NCBI GenBank assembly: GCA_037179385.1
Contig: CM074190.1
Location: 13,085,983-13,149,982 of the forward strand
Origin: Holothuria scabra
Taxonomy: Eukaryota > Echinodermata > Holothuroidea > Aspidochirotida > Holothuriidae
Direction: 5' to 3'
DNA: 64,000 bases
Numbering within the stretch: position 1 is the stretch's first letter; every line of letters begins with the position of its first letter. The notes beneath the pieces were generated by a model. The model was not told where the DNA came from, did no database searches, and saw nothing but the letters and a program-made list of their open reading frames with translations. Shown here in pieces: positions 41,961 to 57,103 of the stretch. The position numbers and the translations under genes are program-made.

Positions 41961-44900
41961 CAAGTTTTCAAAAGTTACTTGGACCTCCCCGCCCCCCCTT
42001 TTTTGAAAAATCTTGGATCCGCCTATGAACAACCAGACAGAGCCATCGGTCTAATAATGTAGAGTCTTATTCTCCCTGTAAATGAAGATATTTTGGTTCA
42101 TGAAGTCTAAGATACGAATGGCAGTTTGCCTTTATCAGGTTTTGGAAGTGTCATCGTTTGGCGTTGGTTGGTAACTTGGCGAGCGAAACTTTCCACAATT
42201 TGTGAAGAATCCGTGAATAATGAGGCTATATGGTACCACATAATAAAATACGGAAAAGTCTACGACTATGGACTCGGTTGAACAAATGAACAATATTTTA
42301 TCCAGGTATCATTTCAACAGTTTTAAATCTGCACCACAGTTTTACATTAACTTTAAACTAACAAAAACGATGATTGATCGTCAGGATTGGTTAGTTAGTT
42401 AAATGAGGTTTTACGGCTCAGTTTTTAACCAATTAATTCTAGTCGTGCCGACTACAAAAATATGCAGAATATATTTGACACTCGGGCCCTTTTAAGCTAT
42501 AAACACTTTGAGTATGAACACCATTGACACAACGTAGTTATTAACTCAGTGATTACAGCAAAGTCATCGTTAGGTCCAACAGCATCATGCCTGATATTGG
42601 TAGGAACCTTGTTCAGTGTTCAGAATCTGATTCAGGATCTCCGTAAGAGGCACGGTACAACAGGGACGTCACATGCATCTAGCATCTAGGGAGGGCGGGA
42701 TCTATCCGGCGTCTACCACGAACTAAGTAAATAATTATCAACATCTTCAAGCATGTCCGTCAGTACAGAATAGAAAAGCGGAACAGTCACAAGCGATATA
42801 TTGCTCAAAGACGATGTTAAGTTCATCGCTCCAGACAGTTGCAATTCTCCTAACCTACTTACCTAAGTCCTTCCCATAACTGAATGAAACTCATTCTCCT
42901 CAAAACACAGTATGCATTTACACAAGACCCATTTTGTTATCAGAACATTCAGTACAGTACATGCATTCTGTGTAACATGAGCTAGAGTACTTTTTTTGGT
43001 TTACTGTCAATCAAAGAACCGTTTCAATTGAACAATTTTGTACACAACTACAAAATCTGTAGTTTGAGGTGAGAATTTTACTGCCTTTAAAACGATACAA
43101 ATGTCCAATGGCGATGTCGTACGAGAAGTAGAAGAAGAGTTGAGGCAGAGGTAACATTTGAAAAAAAAAAAAAGAAAATCGGGGGAGGACAACTCTTTAC
43201 TCTTGAATTTAGATGGTGCCACTAGTTAATTCATTTTTCGTTCTTCTGTTTTGGGTTATAATGGACCTTTTTGAAGATGGGAAGGGTGGAAAGCAACTTA
43301 CTATGTTTCTTAAATACTCTGGATATATTGGGAAGCACATGCAATAAAGAGGATAGACTCTGTGGTGGTTTTGGGTTTGGGATTTGACCTAACTATTTTG
43401 AGTTACTAGAAATAGAAGCACGGCCAAATAGTTTTCGATACACTTAGGGTAAAAATTTTCAACATAAGAGGTAATGTTTATATTCTTATTACCTTTTGGT
43501 AAAGGTGCCTTTCGCAGAAGAAAATTCTACGCAAATAAAATCCACTACTACTAAGTTATTTTGCACTTTGTGGATCGTATGAGAGGAGTTATAAATGACT
43601 GTCAGGTTGGCATAAACATCTGAAGTTAAATGTCCATATTTTTAAATGGATGAAGACATTTAAAACATGAGCCATATGGTAAAATGTACCAATTCAAACT
43701 GTACAGAGAATTAAAGAAACTCATAAAGATGCATCGGGGTTTTAAACCATGAGTTACCGACAATGTCATCTCCGTAACACCAACAATATATAGGACTAAC
43801 AGGACCTTGGGTCCTGGCTTTTGCGTCTATATATAATACTAATGGCTTTATGTGGCCATTATTACAGGTGATTTACGTCCAGTGGCAATATCATATTTTG
43901 GCCATTGTGCGCGCCATTAAATTGGTTGGTATTGAAAGTAGAAGACAGATGATGGCAGCCTCTACATGCAATCAGTGAAAGGAAATCTGTCTCTCTAATA
44001 CTGAGGCATTTCGAAACAGCGCTAATGTCTACACTGTTGTCTATATTAAAAAAAAACGGTTACCACGTTCCTGGAAACAAGAATGGTATTGTCACGTGAC
44101 ACTTGTGCAAGGCGAAGAAAGACATGTGTCACAGAGTATTTAAGGTGTACCCAGGCAACACTCTTAATGGACTGGACAAACAAAGAAGGTCTTTGAGTTC
44201 GAACCTAGGGAGACCAACAGAGCTGTTTCCTGCAAAACTCGGTTTCAGTAAGAACAGATGAAGCTCACTTCAATATTTTAAGAAAGGCAGAAGTACCCTT
44301 AAGGAAAATGGTGACAAGCTTTGGCCATGTGGTTTTAAATACAATTCAGTGAGAGATGAAAAACATTAGATTACAGTTCCAAACCAAGAGGCATTGGGAT
44401 GCTCTTCAATTTAAAATTAGCTTGTAGACTTCACGGTGACGGATTGAAGTCATAGACCTCTACAGGAAAGTAAATAGAGATCGAAAGTGGATCAAAACAT
44501 GTATTTAGGTTACGAATAGGCCTGAATTTGAAAACGTTTATCAAGGATCCTTTCCACCAGCAGCTAATCGGGATTTTCTTGATAGGGTCTGAGGGAAAGC
44601 CGCATATGTTTGTGGGGGTGCTTGAGTTCCTGACACGAGCGTCACCATCAGTTGCTGAGAAACGAACAGAAAATTTTTAAATGTTACAAAAGCAAGGACA
44701 CATCAGAAAACCTGAAATGGAAATGTAATTTTCCAGACCTGTGAGTAAAATCTGAAGAGTCGCTATTTTTAGTTTTCATTCATTTGCAATAAACTGTTTC
44801 TTCTTTTAGGGCAAACGTGTGAACACTAAATATGCCTGTCCATCCCCTGTACATCCTTTATCGTATGCCCGTGTTATCTGGTTTTGGTTTCTTTTATTCT

Positions 44901-45702
44901 AGAATAAATTACATAAACAGTTATATGGACAATCGGAAGTATTAGTCACATACAACACGCACATATATATTACATTTACAAAATTTAAGGAATACCACAA
45001 TTCAGGACAGCCCAGTGAAACTGAAAAAAAAAAGAATTCTATCAGCTCAGGGCTGTCACCAGCTTTTTTCAAGGAGGGGAGCGTTTTGAAATTCGAGTAT
45101 ATGAGTGAGGAAATTTTTGTGGACGAGGCCACGAAGTAGCAGAAGGGGGGGGGGGGTGGGCATGGGAGAGGCCCCTCCCATGGTAGGGAGCTTTGCAATT
45201 TTTCAACTTAAAGTGGCGCAATCTGGTGCATACCAAGAGAGGCAATTCAGGCGTTGGATTATCTAAATCTGGGAGGGTGATTGATAATTTAAATCACTAT
45301 ATTCTCCTTGAAAACACATATGAATGATTAACTTACAAATAAATTTGACCTCTAACACAATTAAAAATGTATTAAGTATCAAACACTCACAGTTCAAAAT
45401 TTAGTCGGTTTCTTATTTGGTTCACTCCTCCAATAATGAATATGTCCTCGATAATGAACAATGCCCTGACGGGGACTATACACTATAAACTGTTTTACAC
45501 TAAAACACAACTTGGATGAAATGACTGATTCCTGTTATAAGAAATACTGGCACCTGGGCTAGACTATAACTAGCTAGACCACTAGATCACTTTCCGATAT
45601 TTTTAATACTTCTTTCAAGTGCAAAATTCCTGAGGGATATCGTGATGTACATATTCAAAGTTTTTCAGAAATAACATTCACTTGTTTGTTTCAGGCACTT
45701 CT
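41961..45702. other. right arm, inner part, no gene
   Basis: Mirror of 37,001-40,746. Nothing additional is seen. Confidence 0.5.
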
Positions 45703-48074
45703 GCCCTTAATTGGTAACATGTACTAAGTAAGGATGATACAAATTCGGCGTTTGATGGTTTTTATGATTTGTTCAAAGATATTCATGATGAATGTTTTCC
45801 TATGATACGTGTTAAAGGTAAAAGCAAAAAGAAAAGGTCGCCATGGATCACTTCAGGGATTATTTCTTCCATAAAGAGAAAGGATAAACTTTACAGGCAA
45901 CTTTTGAGAAAACCATCTATTGAAAATAAATTAGTTTTTACAAAATTTGGAAATAAATTTAACCATGTCATTCGTATTGCAAAGTAGAACTCTTATTTTG
46001 ATTAATTTTAGAAGAATAGGGGTGACATGAAGGGATTTGGAAAATTGCGAACGACCTTTTAAATAATAATAATAAAGCAAATTTACCTGAAACCTTTAAA
46101 ATTGGCGATAATACTGTCATTAATAAACACGAAATGGCCAACAGCTTTAATGATCATTTCGTAAACTTGGGCCCTTCTTTAGCGGCAAAAATTCACTCTG
46201 TTACACTTCCTGATAATTACCTTTATGACCCAAACCCAAGTTCTCTTTTTCTTTTTCTTACAACTGAGGAGGAGGTCGAAAAGATAGCAACTGGTTCTCT
46301 AGACCCACGAAAATCAGCTTTTGCCGATAATCTTAGACCAAATATTGTAAGGAAAGTTATACTCTACATTTTGAGCCTCTTTGCCTCATCTTCAACTTAT
46401 CTCTCAGAACTGGAATTTTTCCAGATAAACTTGAATTAGTCAAAGTTATTCCCCTTTTAGGAAAGGCAATGCCAACTCTATTTGCAATTATCGTTCTGTA
46501 TCAGCCCTACTATGCTTTTCGAAAATCCTTGAAAGATTAATGTTTAGCAGACTGAACACATTTTTGAGTAGGTTTGGTATTTTACATGAAAATCGATATG
46601 CTTTTAGTCCTGGTCACTCAACTGAACTGGCCCTGGATGGCACTATAAATAAGCCTTTAAGACAGTAGTAAATGTTGCGGGGTTTTTCTCGACCTTTCCA
46701 AAGCCTTTGACACGATAGATCATAGCTTTTTATCAGATATTAAAGTCACAAAACACGGAATAAGAGGCCCAGTCCATTCCGGATTTTCTAGCTACCTGTC
46801 TAATAGGGAACAGTTCACAACTGTCAATGGGACATGTTCAGACAATCTCACTGTAAAATGTGACGTCCCCCAAGGCTTCATCCTAGGGCCTCTGCTTTTA
46901 ATTTTGTATGTAAATGATATTTGTACAGTCTCGAAGAAATGTTCCTTAATTCTCTTTGCCGACGACACAAACATATTTTTCACTGAAAGTAATTTAAGTA
47001 GTTTGGAGAGAACTGTTTGTAATGAGCTTCAATTTTTTATGACTGGTTTGCTTCGAACAAGTTGTCTATTAATGTGGAAAAGACGCACTATACGGTAATT
47101 ACGGTAAGGACAATACTGATGGAGATGATATTATGAACGGTATTCATCTAGAGAGGGTTGATAGTGCAAGTTTTTTGGGTGTTTACATTGATGCAAATCT
47201 CTCATGGGAAAACCATGTTTGTCATATTTCAAATTAGATTTCTTAAACTATTGGAATTTTGTCAAAATTAAAGCACATACCACCTCAAATAATTATGCGG
47301 TCTCTTTATCTAAGCCTTGTATTGCCCCATCTTGTCTACTGCTTATCGATTTGGTCTGGCACAACTAAGACAAATCTTAATAAATTGTATATCCTTCTAA
47401 AGAGAGCCGTTAGAAACATCACCTGTGCGTCACTACGTAGTAGCACAAATAGAATATTTCGTTATTTAAATTTACTTAAGTTAGACGATCTCATATCCTT
47501 AAACGTAGCTACTTTCACCAACCGTTGTCTAAATAATCTTCTTCCTGGCTCACTTTACTCTTTCTATGCATATAATCATTTTATTAATTATGTCATGCGT
47601 CATGTAGACAAGCTTCGTAATACTTTGTATCGTAAATCTCGTAGCCAGCTTAGTCTCAGGCACAGGTCTATTTCTCCGTGAAAATCATTACCAATCAGAA
47701 TTCTTGCCAAACAATCTGTTGCAACTTTCAGAAAATGCCTTCACCATTGAAAACATTTGAAATTTTTTTATGGATTGTTGACTGTAACCAACACACCTAA
47801 AGGCTGTTAACCATAGAGGGTAATTTATTCTTTGTTATAAGTGAGGTTGGGGGTGGGGGTTGGAAAGGAACGAAGTAAGTGGGAATGGTATTTAATTAAA
47901 AGCGTGTAAGCGTTTTGAAACAAGGTTTCTTTCCGTCGGAAGCGATCTCCGTTTTCAAGCCCATGGGGTTTTAAGTTCAATTCCATCCACGATTATTTCG
48001 CTTTGTTCCTTCTGTCTGTATTTTTTTGACAATGTGGAAAAACAAATAAATGAATGAATGAATGAATTCGGTAG
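45703..48074 (+). mobile_element. CR1/Jockey-like LINE remnant, right arm
   Basis: Mirror copy of 34629-37000 with the same interruptions, the same FADDT block (about 46,960) and the same TGAATGAATGAA tail near 48,052-48,066. Shared defects show it was copied as part of the arm rather than inserted independently. Confidence 0.75.
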
Positions 48075-51000
48075 CGTAAAACGTCAACACGTACTGCTAC
48101 GAACTGACTATTGGTCGTTGTTTGGCGAAGCTAGGATTTTTTTATTGAGAGGGGGAAAATAGGTAAGCTTTTTTATTTAATATATTCATGAAATAGTCAT
48201 GGATCGACGACGAGCTGAAACTTCGCCACATGATAGTCTAGAAGTAGTGAAAACGTAGGAAAGATTGCCGTTTGGCCGATCCATACACGATTCCGACCGC
48301 ATTCAAATAAAAAAATCTCCACACCCAGCGGCGACCGCTCCAATTTTTTGGGGGACAGTCGGGTCTGGAGGGGGTTGCGTTCGAACCCTTCGCACCCCTT
48401 CCCCTGGTGACGGCCATGAAGCTGTCCAAACGTTTGACAAAGTTTGGTATCTTTCTCATTTGTTGAGAAAATGCTAACAGAGGCTTTTGCAGCAATATAC
48501 CCCAAGTGTCCAGGTGATAACAATTCATCACAACAACAATAAAGTTGTGATGTTGAGATCTTGTATTTGAAAAGTTAACTTCCAAGAAAAAAATATTATT
48601 CAAGAACAAATACTGTTGCAAAACTGGACAGAACCTGACGTGTACTGGCTTTGGTTACATATCACCATCTTCATCAGATAACACTTGAAGAAGATTACCA
48701 ATTGTCCCATCTAACTTAGCTGAGCTCATCCCGCAATCGTTATGCTGTCATACACACAGTTCCGACAAGTAAGATTCCCAGGTCGAGACAAACCAAAGAC
48801 TCTAAAAATGGAACCTACCGTGACTGCCGCTGTGCATGATGCTCCGAATAAGCAAGGGACCGATGGAGTATGGAAAACAAGCCAGTGAGCCACAATTGGA
48901 AAAAGACCGTGGCCGGCTCGACTTAAACCAATAGGTTGGAAACTGAGCGGTAAGTTCTCTATCTAACTAACTAAATTTAACCGACAAGCAAGGTTCGAAA
49001 TTACCTCGACTGTTTTGTTGGTTGCGTCGTCCTTTTTTTTTTTTTTATTATAGAAGTCAGGCGCTGATCCAAGGGGGTGAGGGCTTTCACGGCCCCCCTT
49101 CCCCCTTTTTCGTCTCATTAACAATAACCTATAAACTAAATGTTAATCTACGAAAATATTCCAGGGGCTATTTCAGGCTCGTCCTTTCTCTCACAACACA
49201 AATCCCCTGGTCTGCTGGTACAGAGGGACAGCGAATAAAAACAATCATATCGGAGAAACACAAAACAAAAACTTTCAAGTATGTTTTAAGTGTTAATTAT
49301 AATGCGACACTCGTGAGCCCTGGTATATTTGTGGATGCTGACCACGGAGAATTAGGCTAAACGTTGATTTTGATTTCTGTTTCAGCTAATCAGGCTGCTG
49401 AAACACATGTGATCCTTGTAAAGTTCGATAAAACTTGTAAAGGCTATGTCATGTTCCCTTGAAGTTCAGAAGGGATTTTCGCCGGTCAATGAAGTTGCTC
49501 GAATTTATACTCAATGTAATCTTATGTTGCAAGGTAGTCAAATAGTTTGTAGAATGCCTTTACCAGCTCATTTTCAAAAGATTAATTTCTTTAAATTTCC
49601 ATTACATCCAATGGTAGTGGTTCATTTTATCTGGTAATTTTCTGGTCCTTTTCAAACTTACTCAGTTTTTATTGAAGTATAAATTTTATTGCAAACGGAA
49701 GGTCAAAATAATGATTGCTTAGATTCTACTAACAAGTCGGTGGGAAATGTCGTTTCCGGCGGCTCTCTGAGTGATCGTGATTTTTCAAAATTTTCTGTAC
49801 GCTCCACTCCAACACATGGTGGCGCTCCGCTTGGTATTTCGGGCAGAATTAGATATTCCATAGGCGTGAGAAGCAAGAGGCTGGGGGGGGGATAGCCTGC
49901 GGAGCAGACTCTCAGTCAGCGGAAAGATGGCGCTCTCTCAGAATCATAATACACCTCTCTTAAAAAGCATAATATACAGAGTCTGCAAACCTTCGTCCAG
50001 TTTCCATTTACAGGAAACCCGCATTTTGAAGGACGAATTAGTAAACATGAGATGGTCACGTGGTGCACGAAACAAGTATGAATAGTGTACTTTGATACAT
50101 GCAGCTGATACAACAAACGGCGAACAACCTAATAAGCTTTTGTATGTGGTAAATGTGTACCAGGCCATACGTTCGATACATAGACATTACCTATTACGCG
50201 AGATATAATTTAGCATTTTAATTTTTGTCCTGACGTCATATTTGGTGGTCGTGAATGAAATTCGCTAGAAAGTTGGCAGGTTATTGTATACGGTAGGTAT
50301 GCCATGTAACTTAGTTGGAAATGTGGGCTGTTCAACAGTGAAGCCGTTGAAAGACTCATAGTATTATTTATAATAGCGAAATTAAGATTTTTGATATTTG
50401 AATGAAGTAGTTGGAACGCAAACACAATAGCCTGCTTACAGCAAGCTACTGGGGGATAGCCCCCGGAAAAACGAGGGGGCGGAAGCAGGCCTCTGTTCTC
50501 CACCTCCCGGGTCAGGAACCCATTTTTTTTTTTTCATTTTCCAAATCTCAAAAAACGCAAAATTTAAGGCGCGCTGCAAAATTCAATGTAGAATGCATCA
50601 TTCCTCGCTCAAAATTCAGTTTGATAAACTTTTCCGAGCTCTGTCTTGCACAGAATTCCAAATTTCCCTCAATGAAAGCTCTTGATTTTAAAATATTTTG
50701 TCTAAAAAGGACAACAAAGTTTGGAAAACTTGAAATGTCATCGGAGGGTGTCAGTTCGTAGGCCTTATTAGATAACATCATGTAGCAACAATGATTCAGT
50801 CGTCATACAATCATTCTCAGATTTGTCACCAATGTATGAAGTGCAGAAATCAGTAATCCCTTAACTCTTTAAATTTCCCCACAGGAAACCCAAAATCCAA
50901 AGCTTTCTGCAGTACAAGCTCCGTATCTCCATATATGTGTATATAAGGGGAAAAATTTAGGTACGACTCGCTCGTCGCAAAACGTCCCTGACATAGTGGT

Positions 51001-53383
51001 GTTCACACAAAGGAAAATTCGGGAAACGTAGCAACTACTTACAAGCCGGAGACCGGCTGTCTGAGGGGTCGCGATTTATGCCCTCATACACACCTATCAT
51101 CATACCTTTCCAACCTGTCAGTTGAGTAGTCTGTGTAGACGAATTCTTTAGTTATTGAAGTGTCAAAATGATATCAATGATTAATGTTGCAAAGCAGTGA
51201 CGTAGCTACAAAAAGGAGGGCGATTGTGCCTGGCTCGAAATTTGCCATTTAAGACACCAGTCAAATACAGTGCGGTTTCCCAACTTTTCTTTCATAGAAT
51301 CCCAAATTCTCTCTATTAAAAGCTCCTTATTTGTAATTATTAGTTTTGATAAGGCAAATTTTTTCCGCCAGCTCCGCGCGCCCTTACCTGCAGTCCTTTA
51401 TGCAAATAAGTAGTCGCTCATGAAGCAGTCAGTGGAAAACTTTTACGAGCCTCTACAGTGCCGTTTCGCTAAAATGTTCTTCAATAAATGTTTTTAATTT
51501 TTAAGTATGTTGTCTAGCTTTTTGCATGTCGTCGAAGGTCCTCATTCCGCACTCCTTAGATAACTTTATGTAATAACAACGGTCTTCAGTCGACATTCTA
51601 TCTCAGATATATGCTAACAGTAAACAAAGATTCTTCAATGCCCCCCTCCCCCACCCCAAATATTCAAATATCCTTACGGGAAACCCTGAATCTAAACAAT
51701 TTCTTGCAATACAAGTTCCATATTTATAAATGTGTAAAAGGACCCAAATTTTCGACGTGTGCAGTACAGTAGTGTTCAAACTTAACAAAAAATCAGATTT
51801 TTTTGTTGAAAAGACTGTTCTTGCTCGTAGAAAATAGGAACAAATTAAGCATAAAAATGTACGTGGTCAATGAGATAGGGAGTGGTACATGGTCAAAAAT
51901 TGTTCTGACCAGCCCACTTTCATATTGCTTCCTACTGAGATTTTTATACAGAGAATCACCGTACGTCCCTAATCGCTTTTCCTAAGTTAAGCCCCCCCCC
52001 TTTTTTTTTTGAAATGTCCGGATCCGCGCCTGGACGTGTCTCCACACAAAATAGTAAAACTTTTTAGCAACTTAGCCAGCACATGTTCTTGAAGTATCCC
52101 CCAAAAATATCATGCACGAATGACCCGCAAAATTTTAATATTTCCAAATAATGATAGTGGACACTGATTTTTTTACGTTTCATACATCTGTACACGTAAC
52201 ATTCAGACACATTTGGATACTGGGGCTTATTACAGTGCTAGTACAGTATTCTGCTAAAATTTGGACTTGATCATGACAATCGATAGAATCAATACGCATA
52301 ACAATCGATAGAAAAAGACGAAAGATCATGTCTTCACGAACTCCGAAGCTTTATAACGGTGTTAGTTAAAAGCAAAATTAGGTAGATGAGGTTTTACTAT
52401 TCAGTTTCTAACCAAATGATTTACGTTAAACCGACCACAGCCTTATCCTTGTTTTGGCCCACTGGTTTGTTTCCTACTGCATTGTTCTTGCTGAACACCA
52501 AACACAATGACAGGTGGTTTGGTTTCATTTTAAAGTCTTATGTATGAGTCAAACTTCAGACCTCCCGGCTGCAAGTCGGATATGCTCTAACTCAAGTCTA
52601 GAGTAATCGGATAACATATCTCTATAACTACATCACTGCAAAAATATTATAAATTTAGTTAAACAGCATTTCAAAGATTTCCAATAAATTACAATTTGCA
52701 CGTTTGAGTTATTTTCCCTCAAATAATGAAAATTCTTCATCATCCCTGCAATTTTTCTCGTAAATCTGTATGCATGGGGCTGAATGAAAAAAATTCCCTT
52801 TTGTTAGCAATTTTCCGTACTTACTGTCTAATGTCTTTACTTTTCTCACAGAAAAAACACATCCAATAACAACATGGACCTTGGAATAATCATTTGCCAA
52901 GATTTCTTGTGAAATTCTTATTGGCTCCAAAAGCAAAAAACAAATAATGCACATTAGTTCAACTTATGTCTTACATCAAGCAAAAATAATGCATGTCTGT
53001 CACGATTGCGTGCTTTACTCTGTTTTTTTTTCTAAAATTCAACAGCAATGGGGCAAGAAATAATATATTTTATTCAAAAAGGAAAATAATCAGATATTGA
53101 GTGGCACATGAGGAAATAATTGTCCACATTAGTATGGTTACTGAACTTTGGTATGGCATTTAAGCTTTTGGATATGTTCTTCACAGGGACCCTTCATTGA
53201 TTCCAATCTTTGTTTTTTATGAAAACAGAAAATAAATGTCCATTGCTTCATAAATGCTACCAAAATGTATGCAATTTATGAAACACATTTGGATTCTTTA
53301 TCCTAGGGACTGAAATCAAAACACCCTAATGTGAAATTTTGTACAAAAACTTTGTAAACATAACAAACGATTGTACAATGTAA
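48075..53383. other. right arm interior, repeat-rich, no gene
   Basis: Mirror of 29,321-34,628. Small differences from the left arm are mainly homopolymer lengths (for example the G run near 51,645 and the T runs near 52,790 and 52,855). Confidence 0.45.
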
Positions 53384-55547
53384 ATACAAATGCTAAAATT
53401 CAAGCACCGGCATAGAAAGACATTCCAATGAACACTAAAACATTTAAAAATCTGCAGCATTGGCCTCTAGGGGGATAAAAATTAAAACACCCTTACACCA
53501 AATGAAGACTTTCAAAATAATGAACACTGTGAAACAAACATATTAACAGTCGGATTGGCTTCTAGGAGGATTAAATTAAAACACCCTCATACCAAATTCC
53601 TGCTTAGGGCTATGCACAAACAAGAAATATAGGCCAGAGTAATGTACCAAGGATTAAATTAGATCACCGTCATAGAGAGACCTAATAAAAATTGTAGCAT
53701 TGGCGTCCAGAGGGATACAAATCAAAACACCCTCATATACCCTCATACAAATACTGCACCATTTTACATCTAGACCCCGCTGAAAACCGGAAAAAGTGTT
53801 ACTGGTAGTATGTATGTCACTTGTAAAATCTCTACAAAGACTAAAAATGAGCATTTTGAAATTTTCATGCTCCCCAAAAAGGGAAAACGTAATACACAGG
53901 CCTATAATCAGTTCAAAGTTTTGCCAAACATGGCACCATTTTGCATCTAGGAAATCTAACGCAAAGAAAATTTCTCAGAGGGGGACACAACTACTTTTGG
54001 TTTTCCTATCAAAGCTGAAATCCATTCAAATATTGCCGCATTTGTGATCTACGGTACGTCCTCCTGAAGTTTACAATTTTCCTCAAGGGGAAGGGAGATA
54101 CCGGTTCCCTTTCGTCCCACAGATCGGAAATGCCCAGTTTTGGGGTCCCTAAAAATGTATGTATTACAATTTTTCATAGATTGATTTTTTATTTTCATTT
54201 TTTGAGAAGTGTCAGATATGAGATTCGTTTTTCAAGGCTGAGTACATACAGCTTAAAACGGGTGGGAAGTGCCGTTTCCGGCCATCTAGAGGGTTTGCAA
54301 AGCCCGAAATTTTCTTGTTCGCTCCTCGCCAACTGATGGTGGCGCTCCGCTTAGATAGTCTTGTCACGCCTGACCCTCGGAGATACCAGACCCCCCAATT
54401 GTTACCTAGGCCCCCCTAAAAATTCAATCCTGGCTACGCCACTGAAGTGGTCCCATCCCTTCTGTAATTTTCATTCAGTTTCATTATTGAGACGTCCTAA
54501 ACGTCAAATTTTTCGTTCGCGCGCCCCATCAAAGACAAGGGCTGAATTCACATCATATGAAGGGCCCCTAGCTTTCTGAAAAGAAGATCTGGGGCACCAA
54601 GGAGAAAGACCCTGAAGAACCTCAATTTTAAGTAATCCATTCTCCCTCCCCGCACCCTCTGTATTATCGATTCTGGCCGACTTTAATCATATGGAGTAAG
54701 GATGTAATTGAAGAAAGTCAAATTGTGATATTTGTGTTCTGTTAAGTGTCCATCTTATGTACTTTAAAGTTGAAGATAAAATGCATCATTTATATGCCTA
54801 CAATTTCGTAAATACACAGGAGCTTCAAGGGGTTTCGCCCCCTGAACCCCCACGATGGGCCCTAAGGCGAGCCCCTACACCCCACGCCGTTAGGGGGAGT
54901 TTGGTTGTCACCCCGAATTCGCCCACCACTTTCAGAGATCAAATCCCACCCTTGCTCATACCAAATCCTTGCTTAGGACTATGCATAGATAAGATCTAGG
55001 CCAGAGTAATTTATGAACTTAATGTAAAAATGAGAGCACCGGCATAGAAGGCTTTCAAAATAATGAACACTGTAAAACATATAAACAGTAGCATTAGCTT
55101 CTAGAGGGACTAAATCAAAAGACCCTCATACCAAATCCCTGCTTAGGATTATGCATAGATAACATATTGGCTAGGGTAATTTATGAAGGTTACAATAAGA
55201 TGACTGTCATAGATCGAACCTTCTAATAAATGAACACAAAACATTTAAAAACTGCAACATTAGTGGAGAGAGAGATAAAAATCAAAACGCTCTTATACCA
55301 AATCCCTGCTTAGGACTTTGCACACTATAGGCAAGCTACTGGCCAGAGTAATTTATGAAGGTAAAAATTACAATGCCAGCGTCGAAAGGCTTTCAAAATA
55401 ATGAATACTGTAAAACATGTTATTACTGTGGCAGTAGCATTGGCTTCAAGAGGGGTTAAGTCACAACACCCTCATACCAAATCCCTGCCTATGATTAATA
55501 TGCACACTATAGACAAGAAAGTGTCCAAAGTAATTCATGAAGGTAAA
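53384..55547. repeat. ~170-bp satellite with insertion, right mirror copy
   Basis: Reverse complement of 27157-29320, including the same 1.2-kb interruption (about 53,747-54,952). Confidence 0.75.
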
Positions 55548-55563
55548 AACGAGAGCACAGGCA

Positions 55564-55667
55564 AGTAGTTAGAGCCAGCTTTATGGACCCGAACCAATCA
55601 GAAGCCAGCATGGGAATGACGTCATTGTTGCTAGGCAACGGTCAAGGTCATTGCCACGTTCTTGGGT
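55564..55667. repeat. terminal inverted repeat of the right element copy (inner end)
   Basis: Reverse complement of 27037-27140, carrying CCAATCAG, TGACGTCA and GTTGCTAGGCAAC in the same spacing. The second CRE copy lies just inside. Confidence 0.8.
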
Positions 55668-56313
55668 GACGTCATTGGTGATGGGCAACGGTCAAGGTCA
55701 TTACCACGTCCGGTCATGATTGATCTCGAGAGTGACTTATTTTGGTTGATGGACGGCTGTTGCTAGGCAACAGGTAAATATTCTTACGATGGGCGAGTAA
55801 GGATGAAGATTACATTGGGTAGATGTGGAATATCTGGGAGACTATTGGATGAGGCATTATACAAAGAGAAAGAGAACAAAGAAAGAAATTTGAGTGCAGC
55901 TCTGTTTATTCATTTTAACAATACAAAAGATACGCATTCACATAACATTCACTCCTTTTGTTAATACATGTCATGGCGACGAGGAGACAGGAATGGTCTG
56001 TTCCTGTATAAGTCAATTCGGATTCTTATGTTACAGAAAACGTCGTAAGGGCCCCAACCAACGCCCAAAAGCGTGAAAAGCAACCGACCATGATTCTTTG
56101 CTCCGATCATTTGTTTCAGTCACCAGAAAATAGGTCGCAGCCTATGTGGTGCTGATTGCAATAAAGTCTGATAAGCGTTTTGAGACTGCAACTCTTTTCC
56201 TTTTTTTCCGTCTAAGCTACCACCGCAAAAGTACAAATATTTATAGAATCTACAGCAAACAAAATAGTAACCTATTTGGTCAAATAAGACATAATACTGA
56301 CATAGCAGAAGCG

Positions 56314-56692
56314 TTACGTTATCATTAGATGGGTCGTGAAATGTAAAACATCCCTATCGTTTCTCTGTTGATCAACATTAAATCGGCCAGTGATGGTTTC
56401 CATGGACTGGCCTCTACATCGATGAAGCAAATAATGAATGCAGTAATGTCCACACAGACGATAAAGGTCCCTGTAATGATTTTGGATTTATCTTAACAAT
56501 GTCACCATTTCTAGCTAAAAATGTTCGAATGGAATTCACTTCAGGCGGTTTGCCGTATGAATCAAAGTATTCTAGAGGTCCTCGCTTTGGTAGGTAGATA
56601 GCAATCCAGTGTTCTCCCGGACGACAGCTTGGATCCGTACTCACGACGAAGGCAGCAGGGCGACGATTCACAGGCAGATCAGGGGGACTTAG
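56314..56692 (-). pseudogene. adenain-like protease remnant, right copy
   Basis: Mirror of 26012-26390 with the same His and acidic landmarks, the same N-terminal loss and the same frameshift. The damage therefore predates the duplication or the last gene conversion between arms. Confidence 0.75.
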
Positions 56693-57103
56693 CGCAAGGG
56701 AAGAAGCATGCGTCGTAAAGCATCGGGGCATATAAGCATGATCACTGAAGCGGCCTTTTGAGCAGGAGAGCATATGCGAAAGAGGCCCATGCAGCACAGG
56801 TCGGAGCATGCCCCGTAGACCACCGGAGCATATGACCATGAAAACTGGAGCAGTTTTTGGAGAATAGGAGCATACATGGTGATTGTTTCATGAAAAAATG
56901 ACAACCCATACTCAACTGTAGGTAACTACTTTAAGTCGTGAAAAGGCAACTGGCATCCTATGTTTTTTAAACTTTTGATATGACCCGAAAAGCACCCGGC
57001 CTCCAATTCAATTCGTTGACTGGATTTAAGGTTCCACTACTGTAAATAACAATAACAGCATTAATAAAAACAAGAAAATAAAGCCGTGGAGAATAATGGC
57101 GAC

